Assembly: GCA_037481715.1 (NCBI GenBank)
Contig: JBBFLD010000004.1
Span: forward strand, 124,001 to 188,000
DNA length: 64,000 nt
Direction: 5' to 3'
From: Rosettibacter sp037481715
GTDB taxonomy: Bacteria; Bacteroidota; Ignavibacteria; Ignavibacteriales; Melioribacteraceae
The notes beneath the pieces are model-generated. The model made no database searches and was not told the origin of the DNA. It saw only the letters and a list, made by a program, of their open reading frames with translations. Below are positions 41,091 through 49,760 of the stretch, in pieces (the stretch's first letter is position 1; every line of letters begins with the position of its first letter). The position numbers and the translations under genes were made by a program.

Positions 41091-42620
41091 TTATTTATAA
41101 ATCGGTAAATGTAAATTTACAATTGTTCCTTTTCCTTCTTCACTTTCAAAATAAATTTTTCCGTTGTGTGCTTCAATAATATTATACACAATAGATAGTC
41201 CTAAACCAGTTCCTTTACCTGGATGTTTAGTTGTGAAAAATGGATCAAAAATTTTGTCAATTAAATCTTTTGGTATTCCCATTCCAGTATCTTCAACAAC
41301 AATTTTTACAAAATCATTTTCTTGAAAAGCTGTTAAGATTAATCGTCTTTCAGCTTTAGGATTCGCATTTATCTTTTCTTCTATGGAATCAATACTATTT
41401 ATAAACAAATTCAACATTACCTGCTCAAGTTGATTTTTATTCCCTTTAATTTTGGGTAAATATATTTGAAAATTTTTTGTGATTGAAATTCTTAATTTTT
41501 CAAGGCGGTGATTAACAAGCATTAAAGAATTTTCGACAATCTCGTCTATGGATAAACTCACAAAGTCACTGCTTTGCCTTCGAGAAAAGTTCAAAAGATT
41601 GCCGACAACTTTTTCAATTTTTTCAACTGCATTTTCCATCATAACAAGATACTTTATGTTTTGTTCAATATTAGATGGATCATTTTTAATTCTACGAATG
41701 CAATTTTGAAGACCTGCAAGTGGATTATTTATCTCGTGAGCAATTCCAGCAGTAAGAGTTCCTACTGTTGCAAGTTTTTCTGATTGAATGAGTGTTGCTT
41801 GAGCATTTTGAAGATCGCGGTAAGCTTTGTCTAAACGAAATATCATCTGATTAAAACGGTCGGCAAGAATATCAATTTCATCTTCTGCGCGGAAAAGCAT
41901 TTTAATCCTGTCAAGAAATTTTTCTCTGATTCTGATTTGAGGTAACTGTTGTTTCCCTATTTGCGATAACTCAATTCTATCAGCTACATTTTGAATAGTC
42001 TTAATTGGCTTAGTTATAAAATTTGCAAACACAAGTGCACCAATTATACCAACTACTAAAAAAACAGCGACCATTATCCAAAAAACATTAACAGTTTTTT
42101 GAACATCATTTTGAATAAAGCTTTCAATAATACCAACTCTAACTTTTCCTACTTTGCCGCTCAATACCGGCACTGCAATATCTAGAATTAGCTCATCCTC
42201 TTTACCTTTAAATTTTATTAACTGTGAATTGTATTGCTGATTGTCATTTAAAGAGTTAGCTAAAATAAGACTTTGCGGAAAAGCATCTTCAAAAGTATGA
42301 ACTACAAGGTTATCCTGGACATCAAGAACAAAAATATATTCAATTGTCGGATCAATCTTCTTAATGCTACTGATTGTATTTTGAAGTGTGACATAATCTT
42401 CAAAAAGCAATGCAGTAGTTATTTGATTTGCAACACTATTAGCAATAAACAAAGCTCGCTTTTGAGTTTCAGTATGAAGAGCCGATTGAACATTATTATA
42501 AATAAGAATTGAATTGATTGAACCGAAGATAATCACAATAAAAATAATTGCAATAGAAAATTTCCAGAACAAAGGCAGCTTAAATTTTATCTGACCAAAA
42601 TTTTTATTTGTAAAGCTCAT
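41091..42620 (-). CDS. Membrane sensor histidine kinase
   Basis: A kinase of about 509 residues: N-terminal helix (WKFSIAIIFIVIIFGSINSI), periplasmic loop of some 140 residues, a second helix (VFWIMVAVFLVVGIIGALVF), HAMP (ITKPIKTIQNVADRI), coiled linker, HisKA with LTAGIAHEINNPLAGLQ, and a HATPase with EDTGMGIP and GTGLGLSIVYNI. The start is placed at the ATG 42620, five bases after an AAGG; earlier ATGs lie deeper in the preceding gene. It overlaps the binding-lipoprotein gene and probably reads that protein's state. Confidence 0.9.
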   Translation of the reverse strand: MSFTNKNFGQIKFKLPLFWKFSIAIIFIVIIFGSINSILIYNNVQSALHTETQKRALFIANSVANQITTALLFEDYVTLQNTISSIKKIDPTIEYIFVLDVQDNLVVHTFEDAFPQSLILANSLNDNQQYNSQLIKFKGKEDELILDIAVPVLSGKVGKVRVGIIESFIQNDVQKTVNVFWIMVAVFLVVGIIGALVFANFITKPIKTIQNVADRIELSQIGKQQLPQIRIREKFLDRIKMLFRAEDEIDILADRFNQMIFRLDKAYRDLQNAQATLIQSEKLATVGTLTAGIAHEINNPLAGLQNCIRRIKNDPSNIEQNIKYLVMMENAVEKIEKVVGNLLNFSRRQSSDFVSLSIDEIVENSLMLVNHRLEKLRISITKNFQIYLPKIKGNKNQLEQVMLNLFINSIDSIEEKINANPKAERRLILTAFQENDFVKIVVEDTGMGIPKDLIDKIFDPFFTTKHPGKGTGLGLSIVYNIIEAHNGKIYFESEEGKGTIVNLHLPIYK

Positions 42621-43485
42621 CATTCCCTTCAATGAACTTATCAATCATTATCTTTTTTAGAAGTTCTTTGCCTTTGTGCTCATTGTGAAGATTGAGCATA
42701 ATGTTTTTTAATTTCTTCTTAAGCTCTGGGTTCATCCCCTTTTGAACTACAAATGGAGGAATTCCATAATCTTTTGATTTCATAATAATTTTTACAGTTT
42801 TTAATTTTTCAGGTTGAGTATGTGCAATAAAATCATATACAAGACCATCAACTGTTGCACCATCTACGATATTGCGAGCAACAGCTTGTATAGAATAATC
42901 GTGAGCATGAGTAAAAATTGTTTTACTAAAAAATTTTTCTGGATTAGTTTTTTTCCCCTTAAGCAGATTTACTACGAATAAATATCCAGTATTTGAAAGT
43001 GGATCAGTAAATGCAAAAGATTTCCCTTTGAAGTCATCGAAGGTCGTTACTCCACTTTGCTTATTTGCTATTACATACGCATTATAGAAAGGTTTACCAT
43101 TAACAACAGGAACAACCAATAATTCCACTGGTAGTTCATTTTTTTCTTGTATGTAAGCACCAGTACAAATGAAAGCAAAATCAAGTTTTTTCTCTTTCAA
43201 TAATTTATTTACTTCACCATAGCTTCTCCTTTGCTTGAATTCAATCGGCACACCAAGTTTATATGAAATGTAATCAATTAAATCTTTGTAAAGATTGAAA
43301 GTCTCAACCGGTGAAATCATTGTAGAGACAGCAACATAAATTTTAGATTGACGCTGATTGTTGATAGAATCAAAGTTAGATTTATCATTCGCTAAATCTA
43401 TTTCTTTAACATTATGAGTTTGTTCACACGATATAAGAAATATAAAAATGCTAAGTAGTGAAATGGCAATTAATATATTTTTCAT
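42604..43485 (-). CDS. PhnD-like periplasmic binding lipoprotein
   Basis: A 293-residue substrate-binding protein of the phosphate/phosphonate (PhnD, SBP_bac family 12) type with a lipoprotein signal (lipobox LISC, Cys20). It contains KIYVAVSTMISPVETFNLY and DFAFICTGAYIQE, as in sensory PhnD-like proteins. No ABC transporter is nearby; instead the gene overlaps the kinase. AioX/ArxX (arsenite) and the periplasmic part of TtrS (tetrathionate) are of this type, so it is probably the ligand sensor for the respiratory operon. The ligand is unknown. Confidence 0.86.
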   Translation of the reverse strand: MKNILIAISLLSIFIFLISCEQTHNVKEIDLANDKSNFDSINNQRQSKIYVAVSTMISPVETFNLYKDLIDYISYKLGVPIEFKQRRSYGEVNKLLKEKKLDFAFICTGAYIQEKNELPVELLVVPVVNGKPFYNAYVIANKQSGVTTFDDFKGKSFAFTDPLSNTGYLFVVNLLKGKKTNPEKFFSKTIFTHAHDYSIQAVARNIVDGATVDGLVYDFIAHTQPEKLKTVKIIMKSKDYGIPPFVVQKGMNPELKKKLKNIMLNLHNEHKGKELLKKIMIDKFIEGNDELYK

Positions 43486-43816
43486 AGTTAAATAGAATCA
43501 TTGATTTACTTAAATGAAATATACAAAAATCAATACTACACATAAATAAATACTTAAAGAATTTATAAGAAATACTACACAAGGTTATTCATATAATTTT
43601 ATGCAAATAAAATAGTTTCGAATGATATGCTCGATTCACAATAGTACTTTCTTAAAAAATAATTTCAAATTATTCTACATACTCAATTATTTCACATTAA
43701 TGAATTAATATTATTAATATTTTTTTTTAATAATTGAAAAGGGTCTCTCTTCTTTATTACATAGAATCTTTTCTAAACCAATTTCATCTAATCGATAACA
43801 CTAATTACAGTTTGAC
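43486..43816. other. Intergenic region between divergent operons
   Basis: About 330 very AT-rich bases between the sensor operon (minus) and the methyltransferase gene (plus). It must hold promoters for both, but no convincing sigma-54 site or operator dyad was recognised. A run of T at 43720-43730 is the only marked feature. Confidence 0.6.
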
Positions 43817-44428
43817 ATGATAAACAAAACTCACTGGTATGATGGCTGGTTTTATGATAAATTCATAGCTCCAAATCAAGATAGATTATTCTTGCTAATT
43901 AAAAATTTAATTGAACCAGATTCCACAATCCTTGATGTAGGTTGCGGAACAGGTAGATTTTCATTTACTATTGCTGATAAAAGTAAATTTGTTTTAGGAA
44001 TAGATTTATCATCGAAGAATATTGAAAAAGCAAAATCAAATCTTGCAAAATATCCAAACGAGAAAATTTCTTTTTTGCACATCGATATTTCAGAAATAAT
44101 TTCTAAAAATTATCATTTCAATTATGCAGTAATGACTTATGTTATTCACGAAGTAAATGAAGAAGAACGAGTAAAATTATTAAAAGATATTTCAAATGCA
44201 GCAGATAAAATTATAATTGGTGATTATCTTGTTCCAAAGCCGGGTGGATTTTGGAGTGCGTTGAATGAAGTTGTTGAATTTGCAGCTGGAAGTGAACATT
44301 ACAGAAATTATAAAAATTATGTTCATAATGGCGGTTTAAAATTTTTAGCTGAAAAAGCCAAATTAAAAATTATCAAAGAAATTAGTAATAAACCTTTTAC
44401 AAGTCACATCATTGTTTTAACTAAATGA
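43817..44428 (+). CDS. SAM-dependent class I methyltransferase
   Basis: A 203-residue methyltransferase with motif I ILDVGCGTGRFSF (about 38-50) and an acidic strand VLGIDLSSKNIEKA. The substrate is unknown. It lies eight bases before an Old Yellow Enzyme-type gene and near a NifX-like gene, in a plus-strand group that could deal with metalloid or redox compounds. It lacks the Cys set of arsenite methyltransferase ArsM, so arsenic methylation is not indicated. Confidence 0.85.
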   Translation: MINKTHWYDGWFYDKFIAPNQDRLFLLIKNLIEPDSTILDVGCGTGRFSFTIADKSKFVLGIDLSSKNIEKAKSNLAKYPNEKISFLHIDISEIISKNYHFNYAVMTYVIHEVNEEERVKLLKDISNAADKIIIGDYLVPKPGGFWSALNEVVEFAAGSEHYRNYKNYVHNGGLKFLAEKAKLKIIKEISNKPFTSHIIVLTK

Positions 44429-44435
44429 GTTAAAG

Positions 44436-46316
44436 ATGAAATTAAAAAACATTGAATTAAGAAATAATTTTTTTATGTCGCCAGTTAAAACTGGTTATGG
44501 TGATTCAGAAGGAAATATTACTGAACGCCATCTTGCTTTTTGGAACAAACGCTCTAAACATGTTGCAGCTGTTATCTTTGAACCATTTTTTATAGATAAA
44601 AGAGTTCGTGAATTACCAACTCAGATTGGAATTGATGATGACAATAAAATTGATGGACACAAAAAATTAGTTGAAACTGTTCATCGCAACGGAGCAAAAG
44701 CTGTTGCACATATCAATCATCCTGGACGAATGGCAAATCCAAAATTGCCAAATAATATTTATGTATCTGCATCAGATATTGAATGTCCTAATGGGGGTCC
44801 AAAACCAAAAGCATTATCCATTGAAGAAATTAAAATTGTTCAACAGCAATATGTCGATGCAGCAATCCGAGCAGAAAAAGCAGGTTATGACTTTATTGAA
44901 CTTCAATTTGGTCTTGGTTATTTAATTGCTCAATTCATTTCTCCAAATTCAAATAAAAGAAATGATGAATATGGCGGCAGTTTTGAAAATCGTTTGAAAT
45001 TTGGATTAGAAATTTTAAGACAAATAAAATCTTCAATTCATCTTCCAATTTTTGTTAGATTAAGTGGTGATGAAAAGTATGAAGGCGGATTAACAATAAA
45101 TGATACCATACAAATAGCTAAAATTCTTGAACTAGAAAATATAGCAGCTCTTCACATAACAAGCGGCGATGTTTGCATGAGTCCTCCATGGTATTACCAA
45201 CATCATTTTATTCCTAAAGGAAAAAATTGGGAACTTTCAAAAAAGATAAAAGAAATTGTTTCGCTTCCAATAATAACAGTTGGACAAATAAATGAACCAG
45301 AAGATATTGATGAGATATTATCAAACAATGCTGCAGATTTTATTGCAATAGGAAGAGCATTAATTGCAGACCCTGATTTTGTTGGTAAATATTTAAAACA
45401 AGTTGAAGGAAGAATTCGTCCTTGCAGTTCTTGTTTAACTGGCTGCCTGGGAAGAATAAAAATTGGTAAAGGTCTTCAGTGTGAAATCAATCCACTTGTT
45501 GGAAGAGAACTTGAAGAAATTACTCCTGCAAATGAAAAGAGAAATTATGCAGTAGTCGGAGGCGGATTAGCAGGAATGCAGGCTGCTTTAGCCTTGAAAC
45601 AGCGAGGTCATAAAGTTGCATTGTTCGAAAAAGACAAACTTGGAGGACAATTTAATCTTGCACCCCTTCCATCACAAAAACAATCTTTACAAAAACAAAT
45701 CGATTACTTTATTAATGAAATTAAAGATGCACAGATTGATATTATTAATAAAGAAGCAACTGCTGAAGATTTAATTGGGAAATACGATGGAGTGATTATT
45801 GCAACTGGTTCAAAACCTTTCATTCCACAAATTGAAGGATTGAAAGAATATCATTGGGCAGAAATTTTATATGAATTTAATATCCCTAAAAATAAAAATG
45901 TGATAATAATTGGCGGTGGTCTAATTGGAGTTGAGATTGCAACCACTTTGGTAGATTATGGTAATAAAGTTGTAATTATTGAAATGCTTGAAGACATTGC
46001 TCGCGATATGGAAATGGTTACTCGTAAGTTAAATCTGATGAAATTGAAAAAAGCAAATGTTCAGATATTTACAAACTCAAGAGTTACTAAAGTTGATGGC
46101 GATAAAGTTTATTTCATACAAACAAATGGGATAGATAAAGAACATGTGTTAGAAAACATTGATGTTTTTGTAATTGCAGCTGGAATGAAACCAAACAAAG
46201 AATTAATTGAAAGATTAGAAGGAAAGATTCCATATTATGTAGTAGGAGATGCAGATAAAATTGGCGATGCAGTTTCTGCAATTCAAAGCGGATATTTTAT
46301 TGCAAAAAATTTATAA
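44436..46316 (+). CDS. NADH:flavin oxidoreductase / 2,4-dienoyl-CoA reductase-like
   Basis: A 626-residue flavoenzyme: an N-terminal FMN TIM barrel of the Old Yellow Enzyme family (1-340; HINHPGRMA, QFISPNSNKRNDEYGGSFENR), a 4Fe-4S motif CSSCLTGCLGR...GLQC (about 331-353) and a C-terminal FAD/NAD(P)H domain (GGGLAGMQAA; second GGGLIGVE). The domain set is that of 2,4-dienoyl-CoA reductase and trimethylamine dehydrogenase. The substrate is uncertain. It is cytoplasmic and 20 bases from the following NifX-like gene. Confidence 0.9.
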   Translation: MKLKNIELRNNFFMSPVKTGYGDSEGNITERHLAFWNKRSKHVAAVIFEPFFIDKRVRELPTQIGIDDDNKIDGHKKLVETVHRNGAKAVAHINHPGRMANPKLPNNIYVSASDIECPNGGPKPKALSIEEIKIVQQQYVDAAIRAEKAGYDFIELQFGLGYLIAQFISPNSNKRNDEYGGSFENRLKFGLEILRQIKSSIHLPIFVRLSGDEKYEGGLTINDTIQIAKILELENIAALHITSGDVCMSPPWYYQHHFIPKGKNWELSKKIKEIVSLPIITVGQINEPEDIDEILSNNAADFIAIGRALIADPDFVGKYLKQVEGRIRPCSSCLTGCLGRIKIGKGLQCEINPLVGRELEEITPANEKRNYAVVGGGLAGMQAALALKQRGHKVALFEKDKLGGQFNLAPLPSQKQSLQKQIDYFINEIKDAQIDIINKEATAEDLIGKYDGVIIATGSKPFIPQIEGLKEYHWAEILYEFNIPKNKNVIIIGGGLIGVEIATTLVDYGNKVVIIEMLEDIARDMEMVTRKLNLMKLKKANVQIFTNSRVTKVDGDKVYFIQTNGIDKEHVLENIDVFVIAAGMKPNKELIERLEGKIPYYVVGDADKIGDAVSAIQSGYFIAKNL

Positions 46317-46336
46317 ACAAATTAAAAGGTGATATT

Positions 46337-46708
46337 ATGCTAATACTAATTGGAGCAGATTCAAATAATTTATCTTCACTCGTTGCAAAAAGATTTGGAC
46401 ATGCAAATTATTATATTCTCTACAACACAGAAACAAAATCTTTTGATGCAATAGAAAATATTGAAGAAGGACATCATCATGAAAATCTTCAAGAATTTCT
46501 AAATAAAGGAGTAAAAGCTTTTATTGTTGGAAATATTGGTCCTCATGCATTTGAAATTATTAATACTCCTGAAAGCAAAGTCTATCTTGCAAGAAAAATG
46601 TCAGTTCAGGAAGCAATTGATAAATTTTTAAGAGGTGAACTTTTACAATTAAATGAACCAACAGCCAAAAGAAGTATTGGACATGGTCATAAGCATCACC
46701 ATGAATAA
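46337..46708 (+). CDS. NifX/NifB-type cluster-binding protein with His-rich tail
   Basis: A 123-residue protein of the Fe-Mo-cofactor-binding family: LVAKRFGHANYYILYNTETK at the start and VKAFIVGNIGPHAFEII in the middle. The usual Arg-Cys after the FG is Gly-His here. It ends in GHGHKHHHE, a metal-binding tail like that of the 17339-end protein. It is linked with the flavin oxidoreductase and the methyltransferase rather than with the ATPases, so it may serve another cluster or metal. Confidence 0.82.
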   Translation: MLILIGADSNNLSSLVAKRFGHANYYILYNTETKSFDAIENIEEGHHHENLQEFLNKGVKAFIVGNIGPHAFEIINTPESKVYLARKMSVQEAIDKFLRGELLQLNEPTAKRSIGHGHKHHHE

Positions 46709-46809
46709 ATAAATTATCAAAAAAAATTAATAAGTGATAAAATTAGTTTTATTAAAATTGTTTATTGAAATACATTTCATTAGCTTTTAGTTGAAAATTA
46801 TTCAATCAA

Positions 46810-48165
46810 TTGGAGGGTTTTATGAGGCTCTCAAAAATCACTTCATTAATTTCTATCTACATTTTATTTCCATTAATTATTTATTCACAAACTGCTATGG
46901 GGAGTTTAAAGTATGAAGATTTTAAAACTCCTCAATACTGCGGTTCAGCATGTCATACAGATTTTTATCAGCAATGGAAACAGGCAATGATGTCGCAGGC
47001 ATATACACATGAATGGGATGAAATAGAATATTTTAAATTAGCTGTTCCTCATGCAGAAAAAGATGAAAAAGTTGCAGAAGTAAAAGCTGGATGCAATGGT
47101 TGTCATTCACCAATTGCTTATGTATCAGGCGATGTTCCTCCACCGCTTCCAAGTAAAAACTCAAGAGCAAATGAATCAGTATCCTGCGATGTATGCCACA
47201 GCATTGCAGGTTTTGCCGGCGACACACCATATAACTTCAATTACATTATGAAACCCGGAAAAGTAAAATATGCTTCTCGAATGCCAAAGATTCAGTCACC
47301 AGCTCATGAAATTGAAGTTAATCCAATAATGAAAACTGGTGATTTCTGCGGAATCTGTCACAACGAAAAATCCCCATACGATGCATGGGTAAAATCAACA
47401 CACCTCGAATGGAAAGAAGGTCCATATTATAAAGAAGGTGTTCAATGTCAGGATTGTCACATGCCAAAAGCAGAATTCAAAACAGCATCAATGGGAGAAA
47501 AATATTCTGATGCAAGATTACATCTTTTCCATGGTGCTCATGATCCAGGCAAAGTTAGAGGAGTAATTGAATTAAGAATTAATCCTGATGTGAGAGAAGT
47601 TGAGCCGGGAAGCGTTGTTAAATTTACTGTAGCTTTGTTCAATCAAAAAACAGGACATAAATTTCCAACTGGTTCTGTTGAAGATAGAATTGTCTGGCTG
47701 CATGTAGAAGCCGTTGATTCAAAAGGAAATGTTTATCATTTGCCAGTTGACAAAAAAGGTTTTGAAGGAGAAGAATATACAATTGGAAGTGATGTGCTTG
47801 CATATCAGGATATGGGAATTGCTTTGAATGACCCCAACTTCAAAGGAGTTCAAAGAGATGGAATTCCAATTGGTGATAGAATTTTTAGAATGCCATATTT
47901 TGACCCTCAAGGAAGAATGACAATTCAACAGTGGAATACAGCAAAACTTGGCGTTGATTATAGAATTGGTCCTCGTGAAACTAAAATAGAAACATTCACT
48001 TTCAAAGTGCCTTATAATATTGCACCTGGAAAATTAAAAGTAACCGCAACATTAAACTATCAGCTTCTTGTTAAACCAGTTGCAGATTTTCTTGGTGTTC
48101 CAGAAAGTGAATCACAAATTGTAAAAGTAAATGAACATTCAACTGAAGTTACAATTCTACAATAA
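46810..48165 (+). CDS. Multiheme c-type cytochrome, periplasmic
   Basis: A 451-residue secreted cytochrome with a signal peptide (LISIYILFPLIIYSQ). Four standard heme sites are present (CNGCH, CDVCH, CGICH, CQDCH), plus a first site spelled CGSACH, a CX3CH variant. The N-terminal half resembles the cytochrome c554/NrfB-like multiheme fold; the second half (from about residue 250) is a heme-free beta domain with VKFTVALFNQKTGHKFPTG. It probably moves electrons across the periplasm, with the barrel encoded 11 bases downstream as partner. Confidence 0.88.
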   Translation: MEGFMRLSKITSLISIYILFPLIIYSQTAMGSLKYEDFKTPQYCGSACHTDFYQQWKQAMMSQAYTHEWDEIEYFKLAVPHAEKDEKVAEVKAGCNGCHSPIAYVSGDVPPPLPSKNSRANESVSCDVCHSIAGFAGDTPYNFNYIMKPGKVKYASRMPKIQSPAHEIEVNPIMKTGDFCGICHNEKSPYDAWVKSTHLEWKEGPYYKEGVQCQDCHMPKAEFKTASMGEKYSDARLHLFHGAHDPGKVRGVIELRINPDVREVEPGSVVKFTVALFNQKTGHKFPTGSVEDRIVWLHVEAVDSKGNVYHLPVDKKGFEGEEYTIGSDVLAYQDMGIALNDPNFKGVQRDGIPIGDRIFRMPYFDPQGRMTIQQWNTAKLGVDYRIGPRETKIETFTFKVPYNIAPGKLKVTATLNYQLLVKPVADFLGVPESESQIVKVNEHSTEVTILQ

Positions 48166-48176
48166 AAGGTGATATC

Positions 48177-49349
48177 ATGAAAAAAATTTACTTACCAATA
48201 TTTCTTTTTTATTTAATGCTTATTACTATAACTCAAAACTCATTTGCAATCCCGTCTTTTGCAAGAAAATACAACATGAGCTGTCAAACATGTCATTCTC
48301 CTTTTCCAAAATTAAAACCATATGGAGATGAATTTGCAGGTAATGGATTTGTGCTGGGAGATAAAGATGCACCAAGATATTTTATAGATACAGGGGACGA
48401 CCAACTTTCTCTTCTGCGCGAATTACCTATTGCAATCAGACTTGAAGGTTATGTTACTTACAATAATCTTAAATCAGAAAAACTTGATTTTAGTGCACCA
48501 TATTTAATTAAATTATTATCAGGTGGTGCAATTGCAAACAATATTTCATATTACTTCTACTTTTTCTTAAGTGAACGCGGTGAAGTAGCAGGATTGGAAG
48601 ATGCATTTTTAATGTTCAACAATTTATTTAATCAGGATTTAGATTTGTATGTTGGACAATTCCAAATTTCCGACCCTCTTTTCAAAAGAGAACTGCGTTT
48701 GACTTTTGAAGACTATAAAATTTACGATGTAAATCCCGGCTTATCAAAAGCTAATTTAACTTACGACAGAGGTTTAATGCTAACTTATGGCTTACCAACT
48801 GGTACAGACCTTGTTCTTGAAATTTTGAATGGAACTGGAATAGGTTCTGCAAACAACTTTAGAATTTTTGATGATGATAATTACAAAAATTTCTTCGGCA
48901 GAATTTCGCAGGATATAATTGATAATGTAAGAATTGGCTTTTTCAGTTATTATGGAAAAGAAAAACTTGAAGATGATTTACAAAGAAAATTCACAAACAC
49001 TTTTACAATGTGGGGACCAGACCTCACAATAAAATTAAAAGATAAACTTGAGTTTAATTTCCAATATGCACAAAGAAAAGATGAACAAGCAGAATATTAT
49101 CTTAAAAATCTTAAAACAAAAGGATTATTTTCTGAATTGATATTTACACCAAAAGGTGATGAAAGCAAGTGGTATGCAGTAGCTCTTTACAATTGGATTG
49201 ACTCGGATTTTGATAATCTTGACTATATCAGTAGCACTTTGAGTTTGGGATATTTAATAAGAAGAAACATAAGATTAATTGGGGAATATACTTACAATCT
49301 CGAAAAAAAATATGGTCAATTTGCAGTCGGTATAGTTTCAGCTTTCTGA
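48177..49349 (+). CDS. Outer-membrane barrel protein with one heme-binding site
   Basis: A 390-residue exported protein: signal peptide, then a single c-heme motif CQTCH near the mature N-terminus (YNMSCQTCHSPFPKLKPYGD), followed by a barrel-like region ending in GQFAVGIVSAF. The GDEFAGNGFVLGDKD segment after the heme is common to a family found with multiheme cytochromes. It may be an outer-membrane electron conduit working with the preceding cytochrome; that is inferred from the heme and the linkage. Confidence 0.82.
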   Translation: MKKIYLPIFLFYLMLITITQNSFAIPSFARKYNMSCQTCHSPFPKLKPYGDEFAGNGFVLGDKDAPRYFIDTGDDQLSLLRELPIAIRLEGYVTYNNLKSEKLDFSAPYLIKLLSGGAIANNISYYFYFFLSERGEVAGLEDAFLMFNNLFNQDLDLYVGQFQISDPLFKRELRLTFEDYKIYDVNPGLSKANLTYDRGLMLTYGLPTGTDLVLEILNGTGIGSANNFRIFDDDNYKNFFGRISQDIIDNVRIGFFSYYGKEKLEDDLQRKFTNTFTMWGPDLTIKLKDKLEFNFQYAQRKDEQAEYYLKNLKTKGLFSELIFTPKGDESKWYAVALYNWIDSDFDNLDYISSTLSLGYLIRRNIRLIGEYTYNLEKKYGQFAVGIVSAF

Positions 49350-49356
49350 TGATTAT

Positions 49357-49392
49357 GAGGACGGCTTAAGTGTCGTCCTCTTGAAAAATTTT
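49357..49392 (+). terminator. Probable terminator after the cytochrome/barrel genes
   Basis: GAGGACG (49357-49363) pairs with CGTCCTC (49374-49380), followed after a few bases by an A/T-rich run. The T-tract is weak, so termination may be partial. Confidence 0.5.
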
Positions 49393-49503
49393 ATATCAAA
49401 ACTTTTTGACTAACCACCAAATATTAAAAATAAATAACACGAGTAGTTTTAAAACAGAAATTAATTATTTTTGTAAAGTATGTTAAATAGTTAAGGACAT
49501 AAA

Positions 49504-49578
49504 ATGCCCGATTCAGACGAACCTGGCGCCAACACAAACATTACATCTTATTTGACAAACAACTCACCTTGGAAATGA
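49504..49578 (+). CDS. Leader peptide ahead of Mg2+ ATPase (MgtL-like), 24 residues
   Basis: A short frame begins MPDSDEPGANT and ends NNSPWK. An AAGGA lies six bases before its ATG. The acidic/proline N-terminus (Pro2, Asp3, Asp5, Glu6, Pro7) is like MgtL of enteric bacteria (MEPDPTP), in which such residues make the ribosome unstable when Mg2+ is low and so raise expression of the downstream Mg2+ transporter. The stop codon lies inside the 5' arm of a 14-bp hairpin, so translation could change folding of the leader. It is a prediction from pattern and place only. Confidence 0.5.
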   Translation: MPDSDEPGANTNITSYLTNNSPWK

Positions 49579-49610
49579 GCCTCTAAATTTTTCATTGGTT
49601 CATTTCCAGG
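49568..49610 (+). promoter_or_regulatory. Leader hairpin overlapping the leader-peptide stop
   Basis: CTTGGAAATGAGCC (49568-49581) pairs with GGTTCATTTCCAGG (49597-49610) over 14 base pairs including two G-U pairs, with a 15-base loop. It has no T-run behind it, so it is not a plain terminator. A ribosome at the leader stop (49576-49578) would keep it open. Confidence 0.55.
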
Positions 49611-49629
49611 TTGGTTTCAACTGAAGGAA

Positions 49630-49752
49630 ATGCCAATGAAAAATACTTTTGCTAATTATCACATTTCGAAACAAAAATTCTTTTCACTAACTGTTATAAA
49701 TCACTTTAATAAAACTACTGTCCTTTATAAAAATAATTCACAAAAGCAGTAG
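49630..49752 (+). CDS. Possible second small frame in the Mg2+ ATPase leader, 40 residues
   Basis: A frame from ATG 49630, behind GAAGGAA, reads MPMKNTFANYHISKQKFFSL and continues to a TAG eight bases before the ATPase start. It has no known relatives that I recognise and is basic and aromatic. It could couple translation into the ATPase gene, or it may be chance in an AT-rich leader. Confidence 0.25.
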   Translation: MPMKNTFANYHISKQKFFSLTVINHFNKTTVLYKNNSQKQ

Positions 49753-49760
49753 GTGATATA

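Noticed and set aside
4500..41100. Repeated CACAGAG/CACAAAGG units as a CRISPR array
   Set aside because: Copies are dispersed and palindromic, without regular spacers or cas genes.
43817..44428. Methyltransferase as ArsM because of nearby arsenic and molybdoenzyme genes
   Set aside because: The conserved cysteines of arsenite methyltransferases are absent and the protein is too short.
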